Source of the DNA: Janthinobacterium sp. PC23-8
GTDB lineage: Bacteria > Pseudomonadota > Gammaproteobacteria > Burkholderiales > Burkholderiaceae_D
DNA length: 64,000 bases
Assembly (NCBI RefSeq): GCF_002250505.1
Contig: NZ_NJGY01000001.1
Location: 541,923-605,922 of the forward strand
Direction of reading: 5' to 3'
Shown: positions 28,226 through 38,958 of the stretch, piece after piece
How positions within the stretch are numbered: position 1 is the stretch's first letter
How the letters are laid out: every line of letters begins with the position of its first letter
Notes under the pieces: model-generated
What the model was told of the DNA's origin: nothing
Seen by the model: only the letters and a program-made list of their open reading frames with translations
The model's database searches: none
Program-made: the position numbers and the translations under genes

Positions 28226-28735
28226 TCATGGTCGATCCAGGCGGTAGACCACCGAATCGAGATCGTAGTGCTTTTCCATCCCCGTGTAGTGCATGCCCAG
28301 GCGCGTCATGACCTTGATGGACGCAGCATTGTCGGGATGGGCGACGGCGACCACAAACGGCGCGCCAACCACGTCGAACGCATGCGCGACGATGGCGGTG
28401 GCCGCTTCGCTGGCGTAGCCTTTGCCCCAGCCCGCGCGCGCCAGGCGCCAGCCGATTTCGTGCGCTTGCGCCTTGTCGCCGCCGATATGCTGCAAACAGG
28501 CCATGCCGACCAGCACCTCGTCGTCCTTGCGGATCAGGGCCCACCACGAATAGCCCCACTCGGCCCAGCGCCCCATGATGCGGGCGACGGCGGCGCGCGT
28601 GTGCTCTTCCGTCTCCGGCTGGCCGGCGTTCAGGAAGGTCATCACTTCGGTATCCGAGTTCATGGCGTGCATGGCCTCGTAATGGGTTTCGGTGACCGGT
28701 TCGAGGCGCAGCCGCGCCGTATGCAGGATAGTCAT
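28226..28735 (-). CDS. GNAT-family N-acetyltransferase (RimJ/RimL-like)
   Basis: The 169-residue product has the GNAT fold in its RimJ/RimL-like form. It has an N-terminal Thr-Ala-Arg-Leu-Arg-Leu-Glu-Pro-Val strand, Ile-Gly-Trp-Arg-Leu in the core, and the acetyl-CoA pyrophosphate-binding stretch Gly-Trp-Gly-Lys-Gly-Tyr-Ala-Ser-Glu-Ala. It would transfer acetyl to an amino group of a protein or small molecule; the acceptor is unknown. The ATG at 28735 has an AAGGAA site upstream, preferred over in-frame ATGs further up that lie in the terminator of the preceding gene. Confidence 0.88.
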   Translation of the reverse strand: MTILHTARLRLEPVTETHYEAMHAMNSDTEVMTFLNAGQPETEEHTRAAVARIMGRWAEWGYSWWALIRKDDEVLVGMACLQHIGGDKAQAHEIGWRLARAGWGKGYASEAATAIVAHAFDVVGAPFVVAVAHPDNAASIKVMTRLGMHYTGMEKHYDLDSVVYRLDRP

Positions 28736-28753
28736 GCGCAATTCCTTCAGGCG

Positions 28754-28785
28754 AAAAAAAAGACGATACATGATCGTCTTTTTTT
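28754..28785 (-). terminator. terminator after the phosphoribosyltransferase gene
   Basis: The core stem AGACGAT/ATCGTCT (28761-28767 with 28773-28779) is extended by complementary A and T tracts on each side. The minus strand ends in a long T run (complement of 28754-28761). It ends the hisZ-purA-phosphoribosyltransferase transcript. Confidence 0.85.
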
Positions 28786-28804
28786 CTGCTACGCGAAAGA
28801 ACAA

Positions 28805-29350
28805 TTACTTGCCCTTCTCGCCTTTCTTGATCCACGCCGCCAGCTGGTGCGGGCGCAGGCCGTCGTAGTCCTCGAACGGCTGATGGATCCAGGGGTTGTG
28901 CGGCAACTCTTCCAGGAAGTAGTCGGGACGCACGACGGAGCAGCCCTTGAGCCAGATGACGGCCGATTTGACTTCCGTCACGCCCGGGAAATTGTCTTTC
29001 AGGTGATGCGTGACCTTGTCGAGCGTGACGCCCGAATCGGCCAGATCGTCGACCAGCAGGATGCGGCCGGCCAGCGGACCCTTGGTCATGGTCATGTATT
29101 TGGCGATATCGAGGTCGCCCTGGGTGGTGCCCTTGTCTTCGCGGTAGGAGCTGGTCGACAGGATCGCCAGCGGCAGGTCGAAAATGCGCGAGAACACGTC
29201 GCCGGGGCGCACGCCGCCGCGCGCCAGGCACAGCACCTGGTCAAACTTCCAGCCCGATTCGTGAACCTTGAGCGCCAGGCGCTCGATCAGGCGGTGATAT
29301 TGCTCCCAGTTCACCCACAGGTGCTGGTCATTGCTTTGCGGTGTAGTCAT
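28805..29350 (-). CDS. phosphoribosyltransferase (purine salvage type)
   Basis: The 181-residue type I phosphoribosyltransferase has the PRPP-binding motif Ile-Leu-Leu-Val-Asp-Asp-Leu-Ala-Asp-Ser-Gly-Val-Thr-Leu in the middle and an N-terminal Cys-Leu-Ala-Arg-Gly-Gly motif. It most resembles xanthine/hypoxanthine-guanine phosphoribosyltransferases, which convert free purine bases and PRPP to nucleotides. The base specificity is not certain. Its position after purA supports a purine salvage role. It ends at a strong terminator, and a purA terminator lies before it, so it may also have its own promoter. Confidence 0.88.
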   Translation of the reverse strand: MTTPQSNDQHLWVNWEQYHRLIERLALKVHESGWKFDQVLCLARGGVRPGDVFSRIFDLPLAILSTSSYREDKGTTQGDLDIAKYMTMTKGPLAGRILLVDDLADSGVTLDKVTHHLKDNFPGVTEVKSAVIWLKGCSVVRPDYFLEELPHNPWIHQPFEDYDGLRPHQLAAWIKKGEKGK

Positions 29351-29375
29351 GGTGGTGTATTTTATTCGTTGCTTG

Positions 29376-29399
29376 AAAAAATCCGCCTTGCGGCGGATT
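29376..29399 (-). terminator. terminator of purA
   Basis: An 8-base perfect stem (29380-29387 with 29392-29399) with loop TTGC is followed on the minus strand by a T tract (complement of 29376-29380). It lies 14 bases after the purA stop codon. Confidence 0.85.
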
Positions 29400-29413
29400 G
29401 TGTGCGACGCGTT

Positions 29414-30730
<1,317 letters not shown>

Positions 30731-31891
30731 TCAACCTAAGTTTTTAAGAATCCAGCTACTACCATTATCGGCAAGTACCAGCACGCGATCGCACTCGAAC
30801 TCGTCTTGTTCATTACTGTGACCCGGCAAACTCTGGATCACGACCTCGCCCGCCTTGCGCAACTCGGCGATTTTTTCCTTCAGTTCTGGCGCACTGCCCC
30901 ACGGCGCGCGGATCGAATGCTTGCGCTCCGCGCTGGGCAACAGGCGCGCCAGTTCGCGCAAATCGAGCGAGAAGCCGGTCGCGGGACGAGCCCGGCCGAA
31001 CGCTTCGCCGACGTGGTCATAACGGCCGCCGCGCGCCACAGCATTCGGCAAGCCAGGTACATACAGCGCAAACATCGCGCCACTTTCATATTGGTAACCG
31101 CGCAGGTCGGCCAGGTCGATCGCCACTTCGGCGCGGCCCAAAGCCGAGCCAGCCAGCGCGGCCAGTTCGGCCAGCGCTTTTTGCACGCCCGGCAGCGGCG
31201 GCAGCACTTCGCGCGCGCGCGCCAGCACATCGATGTCGCCATACAGGTTCGGCAAGGCCAGCAGCGCCTCGCGCGTGACGGCATCATAGGACGCGGTCAG
31301 GGCGCGCAGACCTGGCGCATCTTTCGCGCGCAGCAGGCTGTACAGCGCAGCTTCGTCGCGCACCGCCTGTTCATCCGGCGCAATAATAGCGCGCAGCAAG
31401 CCGACGTGCGACAGATCGAGGCGCACCGCATCGAACCCGGCCAGCGCCAGGGACGCGAGCGCCAGTTCCTGGATTTCGGCGTCCGCTTCCAGGCCGGCGT
31501 GGCCATAGATTTCAGCGCCGATCTGCAGCGGCTCGCGCGTCGCATGCAGGCCCGACGGACGGGTATGAAGCACGCTGCCGGCATAGCACAGGCGGGTGAC
31601 GCTGCTACGGTTGAGCAGGTGGGCATCGATGCGCGCCACTTGCGTGGTCATGTCGGCGCGCAGGCCGAGCATGCGGCCCGACAACTGGTCCACCAGCTTG
31701 AAGGTGCGCAGATCGGTATCCTTGCCGGCGCCGGTCATCAGCGACTCCAGGTACTCGAGCAAGGGCGGCATCACCAGTTCATATCCGTACAGACGGAAAT
31801 TATCCAGCATGAGGCGGCGCAGCTCTTCGATCTTGCGCGCTTCCGACGGCAATACATCGGCAATATTTTCGGGCAAAAGCCAATTCGGCAT
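30731..31891 (-). CDS. hisZ: ATP phosphoribosyltransferase regulatory subunit
   Basis: HisZ (386 residues) resembles the catalytic core of histidyl-tRNA synthetase but lacks the full set of tRNA-charging residues. It has [11 protein letters not shown] in motif 2 position and Arg-Gly-Gly-Arg-Tyr-Asp near residue 285. With the short form of HisG it builds the octameric ATP phosphoribosyltransferase that starts histidine synthesis and confers feedback inhibition; hisG lies elsewhere. The true synthetase hisS is also in this window (40882-42243), so the two roles are separate. purA follows directly. Confidence 0.94.
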   Translation of the reverse strand: MPNWLLPENIADVLPSEARKIEELRRLMLDNFRLYGYELVMPPLLEYLESLMTGAGKDTDLRTFKLVDQLSGRMLGLRADMTTQVARIDAHLLNRSSVTRLCYAGSVLHTRPSGLHATREPLQIGAEIYGHAGLEADAEIQELALASLALAGFDAVRLDLSHVGLLRAIIAPDEQAVRDEAALYSLLRAKDAPGLRALTASYDAVTREALLALPNLYGDIDVLARAREVLPPLPGVQKALAELAALAGSALGRAEVAIDLADLRGYQYESGAMFALYVPGLPNAVARGGRYDHVGEAFGRARPATGFSLDLRELARLLPSAERKHSIRAPWGSAPELKEKIAELRKAGEVVIQSLPGHSNEQDEFECDRVLVLADNGSSWILKNLG

Positions 31892-32356
31892 GAGGGAGCG
31901 TGATACGGAAGAAAGTTGAAAAATGCATCAGGCGAGGCAGCGGCGGGCGCGCCAGGCAAGAGGCCGAACCTGATATTTTACGCGAAAAAGTGTGGCTTTA
32001 GGGATAAGTTGTCGCCGCAGTGATAACCGAGGGCAAAAAAGCCGCCCTTTTCTGGGGCCGGCAATACTTCGATGCCGACGACTTCCTGGCGTCGATGCGT
32101 AACGGCATCCCGAATCTGCCCGTGTTCGACGTTCGTTCCGCGCAGTACGGCCGTAGCTAAACGAACCAACAGCACCGTCTCGCGTCCTCGCTGGCGTTCA
32201 TGCCAAGCAAACCAGAGTAGACGAACCTATCGCGAGCATCAATGGCGGCTGCGGTTATACGAGCCCAAGCAATTTGCGCAACACTGCCTATTCGAGGGAA
32301 ATCCACCCCAAAGTATCGGTAACGTCATCAAATGGATGCTGGGCGCATTTCCGGGT
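31892..32356. other. non-coding interval between hisZ and the acyltransferase gene
   Basis: No convincing gene is seen. Two short frames overlap here: one on the plus strand from a GTG near 32020 to a TAA at about 32160 (some 46 residues containing Phe-Trp-Gly-Arg-Gln-Tyr-Phe), and one on the minus strand (31978-32175). Neither has family resemblance, and they may be debris left by the insertion that brought the acyltransferase. The hisZ promoter must lie at the low end. Confidence 0.4.
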
Positions 32357-33538
32357 TCAGGGTACTCGGGCATCGGCAACGAACGATCCGTCAGCATCGC
32401 TCCCAAGTCGACGTCGACGGCGATTGAGAATAAACGCGCACAAGCGCACACCTGGCCGCTCTACGGTCAAGTAAAGCAGGCTCCCCGCGGCGAGTGCGCC
32501 CCCACCGTAGACACACAACGCAAGCAAATTGGCGTCCTGTAGCTGTGCGTCAAAATGAGAGTGGATGAGCTGATAAACCGGCTTGTGGGCAAGATAAAGA
32601 CTGAATGCCATGGTTGCGATCGGGAAGACGCCCGGCACGAGACCGGCCCAATGCTTTGGACCCGATGACGCAAGCACGATGCAAGCAAAGCTGGCCGAAA
32701 GAAGCGGAAAACTGGACACGGCGCTCGCGTAGCCAGGCGACGGCATGTACATGGCTGCGGCAACGCCGATCAGTCCTCCTGCGAGGAAGCACCTGGATCG
32801 AACCATCGCCCACGTCCACCACCCTGGCCGGAACACTTTTACCACGGCCAGCAGGACGCCGGCGAGCAGGCCATCGAGACGCGTGAATGTCGGGTTATAT
32901 ATTTTCTCGATGTAACGCGTGAAAAAATCGCCCTCGCCGCTTGCAATGTGCAGGAACGGCGCCACACTATGTTGCCATAGCCAGGCACGCAATGCCATGC
33001 CACCCAGCAACAAAACGATAGCCACCATGGCAATTCGCGTGGCGCTCGGTTTTCGGGCCAGCAGCCACACGATTGGCGGCAATATGAGATAGAAATGTTC
33101 CTCTATGCATAAAGACCACGCATGGGAAAAAGCCCGGGCGCGGAAATAATCGGCGCACATATTCTGAGTAAATGTTAAAAATTGCCAGAGCGGCTGAATA
33201 CCTTCGCTTTCTCGAATCGCCGGTACTGCAAAATACAGCATCACCATGACCAGATATGCGGGCAATATCCGAAACGCACGCCGCAGATAGAATTGCCACC
33301 AATGCGGTTCGCTACCTGCGGCGTACGGGCTCAGCAGCTGTTCGCCAATCAGAAATCCGCTGAGGACGAAGAACAAATCTACGGCCATGTAGCCGAATTC
33401 GATGATCTCCGGCAATGACAGGCCGTAACTCGTCACATGGTAGAGCATGACCCACACCACCGCGAACGCGCGCAACACGTCCAGCCCTGGAAGACGGCCG
33501 GAATTGCGCTGGATTTGAGGATTAGCGCTGAATATCAC
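32357..33538 (-). CDS. acyltransferase family 3 membrane protein (OafA/YrhL-like)
   Basis: The 393-residue product has about ten hydrophobic segments. Acyltransferase-3 marks are Gly-Leu-Asp-Val-Leu-Arg-Ala-Phe-Ala-Val near the N-terminus, and Phe-Phe-Val-Leu-Ser-Gly-Phe-Leu-Ile-Gly and Ser-Leu-Cys-Ile-Glu-Glu-His-Phe-Tyr further on. Such enzymes O-acylate lipopolysaccharide, exopolysaccharide or peptidoglycan sugars. The start codon is probably GTG at 33538. The gene has long AT-richer stretches unlike its neighbours, splits the usually contiguous hflC-hisZ block, and has no polysaccharide genes nearby, so it looks acquired. Confidence 0.88.
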   Translation of the reverse strand: MIFSANPQIQRNSGRLPGLDVLRAFAVVWVMLYHVTSYGLSLPEIIEFGYMAVDLFFVLSGFLIGEQLLSPYAAGSEPHWWQFYLRRAFRILPAYLVMVMLYFAVPAIRESEGIQPLWQFLTFTQNMCADYFRARAFSHAWSLCIEEHFYLILPPIVWLLARKPSATRIAMVAIVLLLGGMALRAWLWQHSVAPFLHIASGEGDFFTRYIEKIYNPTFTRLDGLLAGVLLAVVKVFRPGWWTWAMVRSRCFLAGGLIGVAAAMYMPSPGYASAVSSFPLLSASFACIVLASSGPKHWAGLVPGVFPIATMAFSLYLAHKPVYQLIHSHFDAQLQDANLLALCVYGGGALAAGSLLYLTVERPGVRLCAFILNRRRRRLGSDADGSFVADARVP

Positions 33539-33542
33539 ATTT

Positions 33543-33575
33543 AAAAAGCGGGGCCGGCATCGCTGCCGGCCCCGC
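33543..33575 (-). terminator. terminator of the hfq-hflX-hflK-hflC operon
   Basis: A perfect 12-base GC-rich stem (33548-33559 with 33564-33575) with loop TCGC is followed on the minus strand by five T residues. It lies 20 bases after the hflC stop codon. Confidence 0.88.
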
Positions 33576-33594
33576 GTGAAGGACTGCCCCTGGA

Positions 33595-34491
33595 TTACTT
33601 CTTGGCGCCGCCGGCCGCAGCGCCCGGGCCATTGCCCTTGAAGTACTTGAAGAACTCCGAGCTCGAATCGATCACCATCACGTCGCCCTTGTCCTTGAAC
33701 GTGGCGCGGTAGGCTTCGAGGCTGCGATAGAACTTGTAGAACTCGGGATTGCGGCCAAACGCTTCGGCGTAGATCTGCGAGGCCTTGGCGTCGCCTTCGC
33801 CGCGCAGCTTCTCGGCTTCGCGGTAGGCTTCGGCCATGATCACGGTGCGCTGCTTGTCGGCGTCGGCACGGATCTTCTCGGAGTCGGCCGAACCGGTCGA
33901 CCGCAGCTCGTTGGCCACGCGCACGCGCTCGGACTTCATGCGTTCGTACACCGAATTGTTGATCTGCTCGACGTAATCGACGCGTTTGAGGCGCACGTCG
34001 ACAATCCCCACGCCGATGGCCACGGCCTCGGCCGCCGCCTTGGCCTTGATCGCCTCCATCACCTTGCCGCGCTGGCCAGAGATCACTTCGCGCACGGTGC
34101 GCTTGGTGATTTCGTCATTCAGGGCAGCCTTGACGATTTGCGACATGCGGTCGCGGGCGCGGTTTTCATCACCGCCGAAGCTGCGGAAATACGTCTTCGG
34201 ATTGGTGATGCGCCATTTCACGAAGGCGTCGACCAGGATGTTTTTCTTCTCGGCCGTAATGAAGCGTTCCGGCTCCGGCGTGTCCAGGGTCAGGATGCGC
34301 TTGTCCAGATACATGACATTCTGAAAAGGCGGCGGCAGCTTGAAGTACAAGCCGGGCTCGTTGATCACATCCTTGACTTCACCGAGGGCGAAGACGACTG
34401 CATATTTGCGCGCGTCGACCACGAACACGGTCGAGGACAACAGCATGATCGCGATAAAGCCCGCGATCAGGGCGGCAACGATACGGTTCAT
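33595..34491 (-). CDS. hflC: HflC, protease modulator (SPFH/band 7 protein)
   Basis: HflC (298 residues) is an inner-membrane protein with one N-terminal helix and a periplasmic SPFH/prohibitin domain, followed by a helical region with Ala/Glu-rich heptads. With HflK it forms a large cage around the FtsH protease and limits its access to membrane substrates. The ATG overlaps the hflK stop codon by one base, so the two are translationally coupled. The C-terminus ends in a Gly/Ala/Lys-rich tail. Length is slightly short of the E. coli protein (334 residues). Confidence 0.95.
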   Translation of the reverse strand: MNRIVAALIAGFIAIMLLSSTVFVVDARKYAVVFALGEVKDVINEPGLYFKLPPPFQNVMYLDKRILTLDTPEPERFITAEKKNILVDAFVKWRITNPKTYFRSFGGDENRARDRMSQIVKAALNDEITKRTVREVISGQRGKVMEAIKAKAAAEAVAIGVGIVDVRLKRVDYVEQINNSVYERMKSERVRVANELRSTGSADSEKIRADADKQRTVIMAEAYREAEKLRGEGDAKASQIYAEAFGRNPEFYKFYRSLEAYRATFKDKGDVMVIDSSSEFFKYFKGNGPGAAAGGAKK

Positions 34492-35765
34492 CAGCGGCTC
34501 TCCCGTTCACGCGAAGAGCGGCGCGTATTGACTTCGACTGTCGGCATGGCTTCCTGTGGCAAAACAGTGGTGGTGGCGGGCGTGCCCGGGCTGCGGGTGG
34601 CCTCGCTGGCGGCGGTCTGGGCGATCAGCTTGTCGAGCGGCAAGTACAGCAGGTTGCTGCCGCTTTTCGCATCGACCATGACCTTGCTGGCGCTGGCAAA
34701 CACGTGCTGCATGGTTTCCAGGTACATGCGGTCGCGCGTGACCCCCGGCGCCTTTTGATACTCGACCAGCACCTGCTTGAAGCGCGAGGCGTTACCGGCG
34801 GCGTTTTCGGTCACCATGGCACTGTACGCTTCGGCTTCTTCCATCAGGCGGAAGGCGGCGCCGCGCGCTTTCGGAATCACGTCGTTGGCGTAGGCCTGGC
34901 CTTCATTCTTCTGGCGTTCGCGGTCCTGGCCGGCTTTCACGGCATCGTCGAACGCGGCCTGCACCTGCTCTGGCGGCTGTACCGCCTGCATCGTCACGTT
35001 GGTGATCAACACACCGGCCTTGTAATCGTCGAGTATCTGCTGCATCAATTTCTGCGTGTCGAAGGCCACTTTCTCGCGACCTTCGTACAGCACGAAGTCC
35101 ATCTTGCTGCGCCCCACCACTTCGCGGATCGAGGTTTCGGCGACCTGGCGCAAGGTGTCCTCCTGGTCACGCACGCTGAACAGCCATTTGACAGGATCGT
35201 TGAGCGTGTATTGCACGGCAAACTGGATATCGATGATGTTTTCATCGTCGGTCAGCATCAGCGATTCGCCAGTCTGCTTGTTGCGCAGCGAAGTGCGGTA
35301 ACCGACTTCCACCGTGCGCACCTGCGACACATTGACGGTTTCATCGGTCTGGAACGGATACGGCCAGCGCCAGTTGAGACCGGCCGGCGCCGTGCGCGCG
35401 TATTGGCCGAACGTCAGCACGACGCCGCTCTGGCCCTCTTGCACGATAAAGGCGCCGCTGGCGAGCCAGATGACGACGGCAATCACGCCGACCACGCCGG
35501 CGGTGATGCCGGCGCCCTTCATGTCGGGACGCGGACCGCCACCGTTGTTGTTGCCGCCGTTGCCGCCGTTGTCGGGACGGTTTTTCTGGCCGAAAAAGGC
35601 GTTCAGGCGCTGATTGAAATCGCGCCACAGCTGATCGAGGTCGGGCGGACCCTCACCGGGCTTTTTGCCTTCTTGGGCTTTCTTGCCGTCGTCCTTGCGA
35701 TTGCCCCAGCGGGGATCATTCAGGGACAACTTCAAGCCTGTTTTTTTGAGTAGGGAGACAAGCAT
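34491..35765 (-). CDS. hflK: HflK, protease modulator (SPFH/band 7 protein)
   Basis: HflK (424 residues) has a cytoplasmic N-terminus opening Leu-Ser-Leu-Asn-Asp-Pro-Arg-Trp-Gly, a Gly/Asn-rich linker, one transmembrane helix near residue 85, the SPFH domain, and a long C-terminal region with Arg-Ser-Ser-Arg-Glu-Arg-Glu. It is the partner of HflC in regulating FtsH. The gene starts 2 bases after the hflX stop codon and so belongs to the hfq-hflX-hflK-hflC transcript. Confidence 0.95.
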   Translation of the reverse strand: MLVSLLKKTGLKLSLNDPRWGNRKDDGKKAQEGKKPGEGPPDLDQLWRDFNQRLNAFFGQKNRPDNGGNGGNNNGGGPRPDMKGAGITAGVVGVIAVVIWLASGAFIVQEGQSGVVLTFGQYARTAPAGLNWRWPYPFQTDETVNVSQVRTVEVGYRTSLRNKQTGESLMLTDDENIIDIQFAVQYTLNDPVKWLFSVRDQEDTLRQVAETSIREVVGRSKMDFVLYEGREKVAFDTQKLMQQILDDYKAGVLITNVTMQAVQPPEQVQAAFDDAVKAGQDRERQKNEGQAYANDVIPKARGAAFRLMEEAEAYSAMVTENAAGNASRFKQVLVEYQKAPGVTRDRMYLETMQHVFASASKVMVDAKSGSNLLYLPLDKLIAQTAASEATRSPGTPATTTVLPQEAMPTVEVNTRRSSRERESR

Positions 35766-35767
35766 AA

Positions 35768-37009
35768 CTATCGTGTTCCGACTTTGGAGTGGGTGGAAAT
35801 ACCATCGTCCGGGCCAGTTTCTTCGGCCTGGTCCCGGGCGGCGCCATCGTGCTGGCCAGCGTGATCGTGTTGCGCTTGCTGCTCGTCGATCGACTGGCCG
35901 TCCTGTGCTGCATCGTACTGATAGAGGTGGGCCGAACGCGGTGCGCTCCTGGCCATCTCGACGATGGCCTCGCGCAACAGGTCGAGCCCGCTGCCCTTGT
36001 GTGCGCTGACAAATACGCGGCTGAGCACGCCATCTTCATCGCGCTCGACGGAAGGCTCCAGCCCGGCCGCGTCGATCTTGTTCCACACGAGAATTTGCGG
36101 AATATGATCGGCGCCGATTTCCTGCAATACCAGGTTGACCTGCTCGATCTGCTCCATGCGCACCGGCGACGAGGCGTCGACGACGTGCAGCAGCAGATCG
36201 GCATGGATGGTTTCTTCCAGCGTGGCGCGGAAAGCGGCCACCAGCTGGTGCGGCAATTCGCGCACAAAACCGACCGTGTCGGAGATCACCACATTGCCCA
36301 CTTCCTGGCCGAGATAGACCCGGCGCGAGGTGGTGTCGAGCGTGGCGAACAGCTGGTCGGCCACATACACGCCGGCCTTGGTCACGGCGTTGAACAGGGT
36401 CGACTTGCCGGCATTGGTATAGCCGACCAGCGACACTGAAAACGTGTGATTGCGGCCACGCGCGCGGCGCTGCGTTTCGCGTTGCTTGTGCAGTTTTTCC
36501 AGCCGTGCGCGCAGCGCCTTGACACGGTCGCCGATCAATCGGCGGTCGGTCTCGAGCTGCGTCTCGCCGGGGCCGCGCAGGCCGATGCCGCCCTTTTGCC
36601 GTTCAAGGTGGGTCCAGCCGCGGATCAGGCGCGTAGCCAGATGCTGCAGCTGGGCCAGCTCGACCTGCAGCTTGCCCTCGTGGCTTTGCGCGCGCTGCGC
36701 AAAGATGTCGAGGATCAGGCTGGTACGATCGAGCACGCGCACATTCAGGCGCTTTTCCAGATTGCGCTGCTGTGCGGGCGACAGGGCATGGTTGAAGATG
36801 ACGATTTCCAGGCCATCGTTGACGACGGCGTCGCCAATCTCGTCGGCCTTGCCGCTGCCGACAAAGTAGGCCGAATCGGGACTGGAACGCTTGGCCGTGA
36901 TAGTGGAAATCGGGTCGGCGCCAGCCGAGCGCGACAACAGCATGAGTTCCTCCATGCTGGCGGCAAAGTCGCTGTGACCGAAGTCAACTCCGACTAGTGC
37001 CGCGCGCAT
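35768..37009 (-). CDS. hflX: GTPase HflX
   Basis: HflX (413 residues) is a ribosome-associated GTPase that splits stalled or stress-inactivated ribosomes. The HflX-specific N-terminal domain includes His-Ala-Leu-Ser-Pro-Ala-Gln-Gln-Arg-Asn-Leu-Glu and the Gly-rich Gly-Gly-Ile-Gly-Leu-Arg-Gly-Pro-Gly-Glu motif. The G domain shows Gly-Tyr-Thr-Asn-Ala-Gly-Lys-Ser-Thr, Asp-Thr-Val-Gly-Phe and Asn-Lys-Ile-Asp. The last 45 residues form a low-complexity Gln/Asp/His-rich tail. hfq lies 108 bases upstream, hflK 2 bases downstream. Confidence 0.95.
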   Translation of the reverse strand: MRAALVGVDFGHSDFAASMEELMLLSRSAGADPISTITAKRSSPDSAYFVGSGKADEIGDAVVNDGLEIVIFNHALSPAQQRNLEKRLNVRVLDRTSLILDIFAQRAQSHEGKLQVELAQLQHLATRLIRGWTHLERQKGGIGLRGPGETQLETDRRLIGDRVKALRARLEKLHKQRETQRRARGRNHTFSVSLVGYTNAGKSTLFNAVTKAGVYVADQLFATLDTTSRRVYLGQEVGNVVISDTVGFVRELPHQLVAAFRATLEETIHADLLLHVVDASSPVRMEQIEQVNLVLQEIGADHIPQILVWNKIDAAGLEPSVERDEDGVLSRVFVSAHKGSGLDLLREAIVEMARSAPRSAHLYQYDAAQDGQSIDEQQAQHDHAGQHDGAARDQAEETGPDDGISTHSKVGTR

Positions 37010-37117
37010 GATGGAAACAGACAGGTTGTCGCGGGTGCCGATGCAAATACATCAACACCGCTGGCACGGATGCTGGCGATGGAAGGTGAAAGGCGCGGGG
37101 CCGTCAGGCTCAACGCT

Positions 37118-37354
37118 TTACTCCGCTTCGGATTCAATATTGAGATTGACGGCACGGGCCGGCACCACAGTCGAGATGGCATGCTTGTACACCATCTGCG
37201 TCACCGTATTGCGCAGCAATACGACATATTGATCGAACGATTCGATATGGCCCTGCAATTTAATGCCGTTGACCAGGTAGATCGAGACAGGAACATGCTC
37301 TTTGCGTAATGCATTGAGGAATGGGTCTTGTAACAGTTGCCCTTTGTTGCTCAT
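37118..37354 (-). CDS. hfq: RNA chaperone Hfq
   Basis: Hfq (78 residues) is the hexameric Sm-like chaperone that pairs small RNAs with mRNAs. Both Sm motifs are intact: Asp-Pro-Phe-Leu-Asn-Ala-Leu-Arg and Val-Ser-Ile-Tyr-Leu-Val-Asn-Gly-Ile in the first part, and Val-Tyr-Lys-His-Ala in the second. The C-terminal tail is short, as usual in Betaproteobacteria. It heads the hfq-hflX-hflK-hflC operon, and its promoter must lie in the 250 bases before it. Confidence 0.97.
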   Translation of the reverse strand: MSNKGQLLQDPFLNALRKEHVPVSIYLVNGIKLQGHIESFDQYVVLLRNTVTQMVYKHAISTVVPARAVNLNIESEAE

Positions 37355-37550
37355 AACAGCTCCGTTGTTTATGTTGTTGTGTAAGAATTGGAGGCGACTC
37401 GCTTGATTTCAAGTGCTCTCACACCTCTCTCGCAGAGAAAGATGCGTCATAGCTACTGTAACCTGTTTTCGCGATCGCTGTCGCGCATGGCGCATTAACA
37501 CTTTATTATTTTGGCGTTAATACACAGGAATGGCAATATTATTTGCTATC

Positions 37551-37575
37551 GGCGCCGCATTATTACTGCGGCGCC
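37551..37575 (-). terminator. hairpin downstream of der
   Basis: A perfect 9-base stem (37551-37559 with 37567-37575) with a 7-base loop lies 32 bases beyond the der stop codon in the der-hfq interval. The minus strand has no long T tract after it, so termination may be partial. Confidence 0.5.
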
Positions 37576-37606
37576 TTAATATGCGCTTAATTTTGCCATT
37601 AAAACC

Positions 37607-38953
37607 TTATTTCCCCGGCGTGCGCGCAAACGGGTTCTTACCGGTGCGCAGTTCAATGCGCAATGGCGTGCCGACCAGCGCAAAGGTATCGCGGAAATGT
37701 TTTTCCAGATACCGTTTGTACGGGTCGCCAACGGCGTCGAGCGCATTGCCGTGGATGACGATCACCGGCGGGTTCATGCCGCCCTGGTGGGCGTAGCGCA
37801 GCTTCGGACGGATCGAGCCCTTGCGTCGCGGTTCCTGCTTCTCCACCGCTTCGATCAGGGCGCGCGTGAGCTTCGGCGTCGACAGGTCGCACATGGCGGC
37901 CGCATACGCCGCGTTGAGCGACTTCATCAACGGGCCGATGTTGGTGCCCTTCAGCGCCGAAATGAAATGCATCTGCGCGAACGACAGGAAATCGAGCTTG
38001 CGGTCGATATCGATCTTGATCTCGTCGCGCTCATGCGACTGCAGGCCATCCCATTTGTTGACGGCCACCACCAGCGCGCGGCCCGATTCCAGGATAAAGC
38101 CGGCGATGTGCGCGTCCTGTTCCGAGATATCCTGCTGCGCGTCGAGCATCAGCACCACCACGTTGGCTTCCGAAATCGACTGCAGCGTTTTCACCACCGA
38201 GAATTTCTCGATCGCTTCGAACACCTTGCCGCGGCGGCGGATACCGGCCGTGTCGATCAGGGTATATTGCTGGCCGTCGCGCTCGAACGGAATCTCGATC
38301 GAGTCGCGCGTCGTGCCCGGCATGTCGAAGGCGATTACGCGCTCTTCGCCCAGCAGCGTGTTGATCAAGGTCGACTTGCCCACGTTCGGACGGCCGACCA
38401 GGGCGATCTTGATGCCACGGTCGGTTTTTTCCAGCTCTTCCGGCTCGTCCGGACGTTGTGCGAACGCCAGGTCCAGCATCACTTCGACCAGGTCGTTGAC
38501 GCCGTCGCCGTGCGCCGACGAGATCGCATACGGATCGCCCATGCCCAATTCATAGAATTCGGACACCACGGCCGTATAGCGCATGCCTTCGCTCTTGTTG
38601 ACCACCAGCAGGACCGGGCGACCGCTCTTGCGCAGGAAGTCGACGATGGTCTTGTCATGCGGCGTCAGGCCCTGGCGGCCATCGACGATGAACACCACCA
38701 CATCGGCCTCGGCCACGGCCTGCTTGGTCTGCAGCGCCATCTGGTGCATGATGCCTTCCTTGGCGACGGGTTCGAAACCACCCGTATCGATGACCAGGAA
38801 GGGACGTTCGCCGACACGGCCTTCGCCATAGTGACGATCGCGCGTCAACCCAGGCAAATCCGCCACCAGCGCATCGCGCGAGCGGGTCAGACGATTGAAT
38901 AAAGTCGATTTCCCAACATTGGGTCGACCTACTAGTGCAATTACCGGCTTCAT
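37607..38953 (-). CDS. der: ribosome biogenesis GTPase Der (EngA)
   Basis: Der (448 residues) has two tandem G domains, each with Gly-Arg-Pro-Asn-Val-Gly-Lys-Ser-Thr (residues 9-17 and about 185-195), followed by a KH-like C-terminal domain with the family's Pro-Pro-Val-Ile-Val-Ile-His-Gly. It is essential for assembly of the 50S ribosomal subunit. It follows bamB by 5 bases, the conserved bamB-der pair. Length is normal. Confidence 0.97.
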   Translation of the reverse strand: MKPVIALVGRPNVGKSTLFNRLTRSRDALVADLPGLTRDRHYGEGRVGERPFLVIDTGGFEPVAKEGIMHQMALQTKQAVAEADVVVFIVDGRQGLTPHDKTIVDFLRKSGRPVLLVVNKSEGMRYTAVVSEFYELGMGDPYAISSAHGDGVNDLVEVMLDLAFAQRPDEPEELEKTDRGIKIALVGRPNVGKSTLINTLLGEERVIAFDMPGTTRDSIEIPFERDGQQYTLIDTAGIRRRGKVFEAIEKFSVVKTLQSISEANVVVLMLDAQQDISEQDAHIAGFILESGRALVVAVNKWDGLQSHERDEIKIDIDRKLDFLSFAQMHFISALKGTNIGPLMKSLNAAYAAAMCDLSTPKLTRALIEAVEKQEPRRKGSIRPKLRYAHQGGMNPPVIVIHGNALDAVGDPYKRYLEKHFRDTFALVGTPLRIELRTGKNPFARTPGK

Positions 38954-38958
38954 TTGTA

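Noticed and set aside
32072-32542. Plus-strand frame of about 156 residues downstream of hisZ, considered as a transposase remnant
   Set aside because: It mostly overlaps the acyltransferase gene antisense and shows no DDE or integrase motif.
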